Source: Notolepis coatsorum (Eukaryota; Chordata; Actinopteri; Aulopiformes; Paralepididae). From it: a stretch of 64,000 nt of DNA. The stretch is taken from the NCBI GenBank assembly GCA_963971535.1, contig OZ020589.1, positions 97,352,121 to 97,416,120 of the forward strand, written 5' to 3'. The notes under the pieces are model-generated. The model was not told the DNA's origin and did no database searches. It saw nothing but the letters and a program-made list of their open reading frames with translations. Both the position numbers and the translations under genes were made by a program. Of the stretch, positions 59,063-64,000 are shown piece after piece. Position 1 is the stretch's first letter. Each line of letters begins with the position of its first letter.

Positions 59063-60310
59063 CAGTGGTGGAAGAAGTACACAGTTCCTTTACTTAAGTA
59101 AAAGTGGAAATACTCAGATAAATGAGTACTCTGGTAAAAGTCCTCCATTAAAATTCTACTTAAGTAAAAGTAGAGAAGTATTTGCTATTGAATGTACTTA
59201 AGTATCTAAAGTAAAAGTACACATTCTACACCGTTTGTGTATCCATTGACATCTATAGGTTGTGAGTTAGGGGTGGGAATCATCAGTTTCATCACGATAC
59301 GATACGATATCGATTCTTTGGACAACGATACGATATTTGCCGATATCACAAAGTCTGCCACGATACGATACGATACGATTCAATTCAGGTGCCTGCGATC
59401 GATATGAGGCGATATTATGTGCCCATTTAACACAATCAGTCACATTTAGATCAACTAAAAAAAGGCTACGGAAATATCAATTGATGTATTTATTTTTGAG
59501 CTCTTCCAGACATTTAAATGAAAAACAATCTATTGTTTTTAATACAAATAGACCTCCTGTTAACTTTTGTTTTTATATATTGAGCTTTAACACACACACA
59601 GACACACACAGACACACACACACACACACACACACAGTCCCCCACAGCCCCCACCCCTCCTCCTTCCAAGTCCCCTCTTCACTCTCCTGTTCTCTCTCAC
59701 GGTTAGCTGCTTAGCTTTTAAGCAGCCAACGCGACGTTCATTTAGATATTTAACGCGACGTTGGCATAAAGGAATGGCGACGATGCAACGCCTGTTATAT
59801 GCATTTGACCCGTTGCGGGGAGAAAACTGCACAGACTTATATCTGCTCGCAAAATAGACGCTCTGTAGTGCTTTACAGCAGACGCAAACACTGCTGTAAT
59901 GTGTACACGGAGTTTCACAATACTGGGCGCCGGCGGATATGACTCGCGGGGATTTTCAAAATAAGAGTATCGCAATATGAATCGATCTTTTTACGTTGCG
60001 TCGATCCTATTTGATTATTGATAATAGATCGATATATCGATCTGGATCGATGTATTGTCCCACCCCTATTGTGAGTATGCTGCTCTGATTACGTCCTCTT
60101 GAAGTTCACAGGCTTCAAATGTGAAGTGTATAATCTTCATACATTTTTATTTTGTATATTATGTTTTCTATGCAAAATCCTTTTCTTCAAAGTAACTAGT
60201 AAGTGATGGGTTAAGATAAATGTAGTGGAGTATAAAGTACAAGTAGCTCGAAATTGTACTTAGGTAGGTACAGTATTTTAGTAAAGATACTTAGTTTCTT
60301 TCCACCACTG
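59063..60310. mobile_element. MITE E (hAT-type), split by D
   Basis: Perfect 11-bp TIRs CAGTGGTGGAA / TTCCACCACTG with TSD GATATGGG (59055-59062, 60311-60318). Full of ACTTAAGTA/AAAGTAC words. Without D it is about 440 bp. An inverted partial copy is at 63600-64000. Confidence 0.92.
59268..60068. mobile_element. Non-autonomous hAT element D
   Basis: TIRs TAGGGGTGGGA / TCCCACCCCTA with TSD TTGTGAGT (59260-59267, 60069-60076). Internal sequence is the inverse of element C (GATCGATATATCGATCTGGA, CACGATACGATACGATA). A CA microsatellite lies at 59590-59636. Confidence 0.93.
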
Positions 60311-60365
60311 GATATGGGACTGTGTGAAATACAGTACATCCTCTTAATCAGAGCCCGACCGATAT

Positions 60366-60487
60366 ATCCACCACAGTCTAGTAGTACTACAGTCTAGGTC
60401 CCGTCTAGTAGTACCACCACAGTCTAGTAGTACTACCACAGTCTAGTAGTACTACCACAGTCTAGTAGTACCACAGTCCAGTGGTAC
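60366..60487. repeat. Minisatellite CACAGTCTAGTAGTACTAC
   Basis: Six to seven copies of an 18-20-bp unit (ACCACAGTCTAGTAGTAC). Confidence 0.9.
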
Positions 60488-60620
60488 CAATCGTCAATGT
60501 CATGACGATATTTTGGTGCCCAAACAACTGACTGGTATTTAAGCAGAGACCTGTGCCGTTAAACGTGATGTGATTGAATAAAAAATGTATATGAATTAAT
60601 ATTCAGCTCTTGCTGTAATC

Positions 60621-62135
60621 TATGTCCTCTCTGCCTCCCTGCTTGATGCTCTCGCTGCCTGTGTCTGTATCTCTCCTCTCTGCCTCCCTGCTTGATGCTC
60701 TCGCTGTAGCCTGTCTGTATCTCTCCTCTCTGCCTCCCTGCTTGATGCTCTCGCTGTAGCCTGTGTCTGTATCTCTCCTCTCTGCCTCCCTGCTTGATGC
60801 TCTCGCTGTAGCCTGTGTCTGTATCTCTCCTCTCTGCCTCCCTGTAGCCTGTGTCTGTATCTCTCCTCTCTGCCTCCCTGCTTAATGCTCTCGCTGTAGC
60901 CTGTGTCTGTATCTGTCCTCTCTGCCTCCTTGCTTGATGCTCTCACTGTAGCCTGTGTCTGTATCTCTCCTCTCTGCCTCCCTGTAGCCTGTGTCTGTAT
61001 CTGTCCTCTCTGCCTCCCTGCAGCCTGTGGCCTGTGTTAGGCCTGGGCGGTATAATTTTTTTCACACCGTCATACCCTTGATGACCTAATACCCCGGTAT
61101 ACGGTATATGAAGGTATGACTTTCATTTTCATCAGCGGGAGGGGGGGGGGGGGGGGGGCGCAGCTAACAATATACTCGTTATTATCACCATACATAACGC
61201 TTGCTTATATTGAAACACGTTGAGATTAGGGCCGTTCTTTCAACCTGAAAGTGCACTTTCTTCAACCTTGAGCTAAACAAATCATAGAAGGTAGCCACTG
61301 CCGCCTGCCGGCACCATCCAGGTATCGACGTGAGCCAACGGTAGCTAGTTAGCCCGGCCGTCAGCCCGGCACCATCGTATCAACGTGAGCCAGTTGCATT
61401 AGGATTAAAAAATGTCAACACTCACTCACCCCTTTTTATATTACATTCCCAAAGAAGTGCCTCGGTCTCTCGTAGTCTCGTTGTGCTGGATGAAGTCACT
61501 GGCAAGTCGACTCGTGGCGCGAGGGTTTTGCTTGAATCCGAACAGACTCCAGTCCTTTAATTGTCCAAATGCGACAGTGTGTGCAAGTTTAGCTCTTGTT
61601 TGACAAAACGTTAGCCATCTGTGGTCAGGGAGCTCATCGTGGGCTGGAGTGACGGTGGTTAACTTCGACGCTTCATCGTTCAATGGTAAGATATTATTAT
61701 CAAATATTATTAGCAGCTGCTCAGAGATAGAGGAAATGCATACAGGTTAGTGTATGCTCAGCTCTGTGCGGGGAAATACGGACCGCCTCCCCTGCCCTCT
61801 GCTGGCCGTGCTGTGTGTGTGTGTGCACGCACTTCAACCAACTCGAAAGTTAACTCCGTTTCACTAATGGAAACCGAAACCCAATGCCGTCCCTGTATAA
61901 ACTCAGTTTCAGTGGAAATAGAAACTTAAAACCAACTGTGATTTTGATTTTCAATACCGTCGGTATTTCTAAATACCCCGGTATACCGTAATACCGCCCA
62001 AGCCTAGCCTGTGTCTGTATCTCTCCTCTCTGCCTCCCTGCAGCCTGTGTCTGTATCTGTCCTCTCTGCCTCCCTGCAGCCTGTAGCCTGTGTCTGTGTC
62101 TGCATCTCTCCTCTCTGCCTCCCTGCTTGATGCTG
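60621..62135. repeat. Minisatellite, ~53-bp unit, split by element L
   Basis: Units of the type CTCTCTGCCTCCCTGC, TTGATGCTCTCGCTGTA, GCCTGTGTCTGTATCTCTCC repeat at 60621-61037 and 62007-62135, some lacking the middle part. The Arg/Glu/Gln-rich reading frame on the minus strand is a by-product. Confidence 0.92.
61038..62006. mobile_element. Non-autonomous hAT element L
   Basis: TIRs TAGGCCTGGGCGGTAT / ATACCGCCCAAGCCTA agree at 15 of 16, with TSD GCCTGTGT (61030-61037, 62007-62014). Subterminal CCCCGGTATAC words. A G18 run is at 61141. No transposase frame. Confidence 0.93.
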
Positions 62136-62559
62136 AGAACGGGGAACTGCAGACTGGAACTGCATGAGTTCATCCAAACTGATCAGATCATATGGACACA
62201 ACTCACTACAGGAGTTATATCACCACTATGAAGGAAAGGATGTCTGTCATCGTATCAATACTGATGTTCTTTTGCCAGAAGTGAGTGAGCCACCGCGAAA
62301 ATGTCTCATATTTGCATTCATATCTCAACATAAAATAACCTAATATGTTGACTCATTATTTTCAATAAGATGAAACACTAGAGCATTTATAACAATAACA
62401 CCATAAAAGCATTTGGACATACAGTATATTATTTTGATTAGGTTTGACAGTTTTGAACTTTGGCCTGTTTGACTCTGCTGAGTTTCATTTCACCGGTTGC
62501 TCAAATGCTGTTGCAGTGGATGTCTCTCTACCGCACCATCTCTCTCACCTCCAACACCG

Positions 62560-62720
62560 TGATTAAAATAAATTATACAATTATACTTCTATCAATAATA
62601 ATGACTTGGATTTATATAGCGCTCTTCATGACACCCAGAGCGCTTAAGACTGTACAAGGAAGACGACTCTCTTCCTGTCTTCTGCTAAACTACTTACCTG
62701 AGCCTGTTCTTACCAAACAA
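62560..62720. mobile_element. Retroelement tail fragment with TTATATAGCGCTCTTCA
   Basis: TTGGATTTATATAGCGCTCT followed by AGAGCGCTTAAGACTGTAC resembles the tails at 15750, 44826 and 63315 in its ATATAGCGC(C)T core. Limits uncertain. Confidence 0.45.
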
Positions 62721-62828
62721 GGTGTGTGTGGGTGTGTGTGTCATAACTTGCCCAAACTAGATTCTATGGCACAAAGCCCAGAGGCTTGAATTTATCTAAT
62801 TTACTTTTTATGGGAAAGGGAGGGAACT

Positions 62829-62879
<51 letters not shown>

Positions 62880-63176
62880 CACATACCAGAGATAATATCT
62901 CAAACAACCTGTTTACCAACTGCCCCCCCCCCCCGCAACATAATTATGCATGTAAAATACAATAGCTATTCTTTTTGTATTGTTTGTTTATTGTTGGTAT
63001 ATTTCCACGGTAACCATTAACCATGTAATGACACGGTTTCTCCAGGTCCGTTCCTGTAGCAGGTCACACAGCTTGTATCTGTGTTGTCTAAACGACATCA
63101 CACTCCTCTGCATGAATCTGCACTCAGGAACTGGTTTGGAAAAAAAATGCCTTTCTTCGTCTGAGAAACCATAGTT

Positions 63177-63520
63177 TCATTCAATTAATTCAAACCTTTA
63201 CTTATTCTCGAAAGGACAATTGAGGTCACCCTCATTTTCAATGTCGTCAAGGCTTTACAGACACTTCAATGCATAAATTTTTTACAATATAATAATAATA
63301 AATATGAATAACTATCTATATAGCACCTTTCACACATGGGTCCAGAGTGCCCCACGGCAACTAGTATAAAATGAACATAGGCATAAAATCAGCACACAAT
63401 TGACAGAATAAAAACAATGCATAAAGTGCAGACATAAGAATAGGTATAAAAGACAATAAAAGTAGTGCAACGTAAACGTGCAGACATAAGAATAGGCATA
63501 AAATAAGTAAAATAAGTACA
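63177..63520 (-). mobile_element. Retroelement 3' tail, copy of 15612-15866
   Basis: Shares TTATTCTCGAAA...GGACAATT, GGTCACCCTCATTTTCAATG, CTATATAGCACCTTTCACAC and AACATAGGCATAAAATCAGC in order with 15612-15866. Confidence 0.65.
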
Positions 63521-63599
63521 GTGTTGCTCGAAAGCATGTGAACCCCCCCGGAAACAGCCAGTTATAACAACATTTATGTGACCATTTAATTTTTTAGGG

Positions 63600-64000
63600 A
63601 ACTTTATACTTTTACTCCACTACATTTCAAGGGAAATATTGTACTTTTTTACTCCACTACATGTATCTGAACCCATCAGTTACTTTGAAGAAAAGGATTT
63701 AGCATAGAAAACATAATATATACAAATTTAAGAAAATTATTAATATTATATACTTTCACATTTGAAGCCTGTCGACTTCAAGAGGATGTAATCGGAGCAG
63801 CATAACTGGACCACATACCACTTTAACATCACCTTTAATCAGAGCAGCATAACTGGACCACATACCACTTTAACATCACCTTTAATCAGAGCAGCAACTG
63901 GACCACTTTAACACAACCTATAGAGGTCAATGGATACACAAATGTCATGTAGAATGTGTACTTTTACTTTAGATACTTAAGTACATTCAATAGCAAATAC
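63600..64000. mobile_element. MITE E family, inverted partial copy with 47-bp triplication
   Basis: TTACTTTGAAGAAAAGGATT ... CATTTGAAGCCTGT ... TACTTTTACTTTAGATACTT is the inverse of parts of E. CGGAGCAGCATAACTGGACC starts at 63793 and repeats at 63840 and 63887 (period 47; the third copy is shortened). Runs off the window end. Confidence 0.8.

Noticed and set aside
60620..60946. Charged 108-codon frame with repeats
   Set aside because: Translation of a ~53-bp minisatellite; frame openness follows from unit length and composition.
60366..62135. CRISPR-like regular repeats
   Set aside because: Units are contiguous or variably deleted with no unique spacers; the genome is eukaryotic.

Overview
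The window looks like nuclear DNA of a teleost fish. The evidence is vertebrate GT-AG introns, a recognisable first exon of a FAM83-family gene (most like FAM83F), L1-, L2- and CR1/Rex-type LINEs, and an extreme load of hAT-type DNA transposons and microsatellites. There is no operon structure and no sign of an RNA gene. Only one ordinary host gene is visible: the first coding exon of fam83f on the + strand (50916-51383). Its first intron then runs to the end of the window.

Most of the window is a nest of transposons inside transposons. I bounded many of them by matching terminal inverted repeats (TIRs) with 8-bp target-site duplications (TSDs). From 3105 to 13919 lies a 10.8-kb hAT-type element that split a minisatellite. 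It is filled with two solo LTRs, two further hAT elements, an interrupted 2.6-kb palindrome (itself hit by another hAT element) and a BED-finger exon. From 17282 to 20967 lies a 3.7-kb hAT element carrying a truncated Rex/CR1-like LINE. From 21645 to about 48690 lies one LINE fragment split by a 24-kb hAT-like nest (24348-48340). That nest contains element O (24400-34980), an LTR retrotransposon (35324-47547), and seven or more further elements inside them.

The most interesting object is inside element O. A 6.1-kb unit (24517-30607), bounded by imperfect ~32-bp inverted ends starting GTGACCCCG, sits in an (AT)n tract and carries an intact five-exon minus-strand gene of about 718 codons. The gene belongs to the multicopy fish family with a DUF7869-type domain. 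It has three well-placed aspartates (D435, D514, D556) that could form an RNase H-like catalytic triad. I read the unit as a candidate autonomous DNA transposon of a poorly described superfamily, still with an open reading frame.

Other notable structures are: a near-intact endonuclease/RT LINE in the fam83f intron (51598-about 55480, one homopolymer frameshift) whose 3' tail recurs at least nine more times in the window; a 6-kb-internal LTR element with no visible pol but with a degraded immunoglobulin I-set exon; a strongly C-to-T biased repeat copy at 8241-8359; and several long perfect or near-perfect hairpins. All calls come from reading the sequence. Family names rest on recognition and were not checked by database search.
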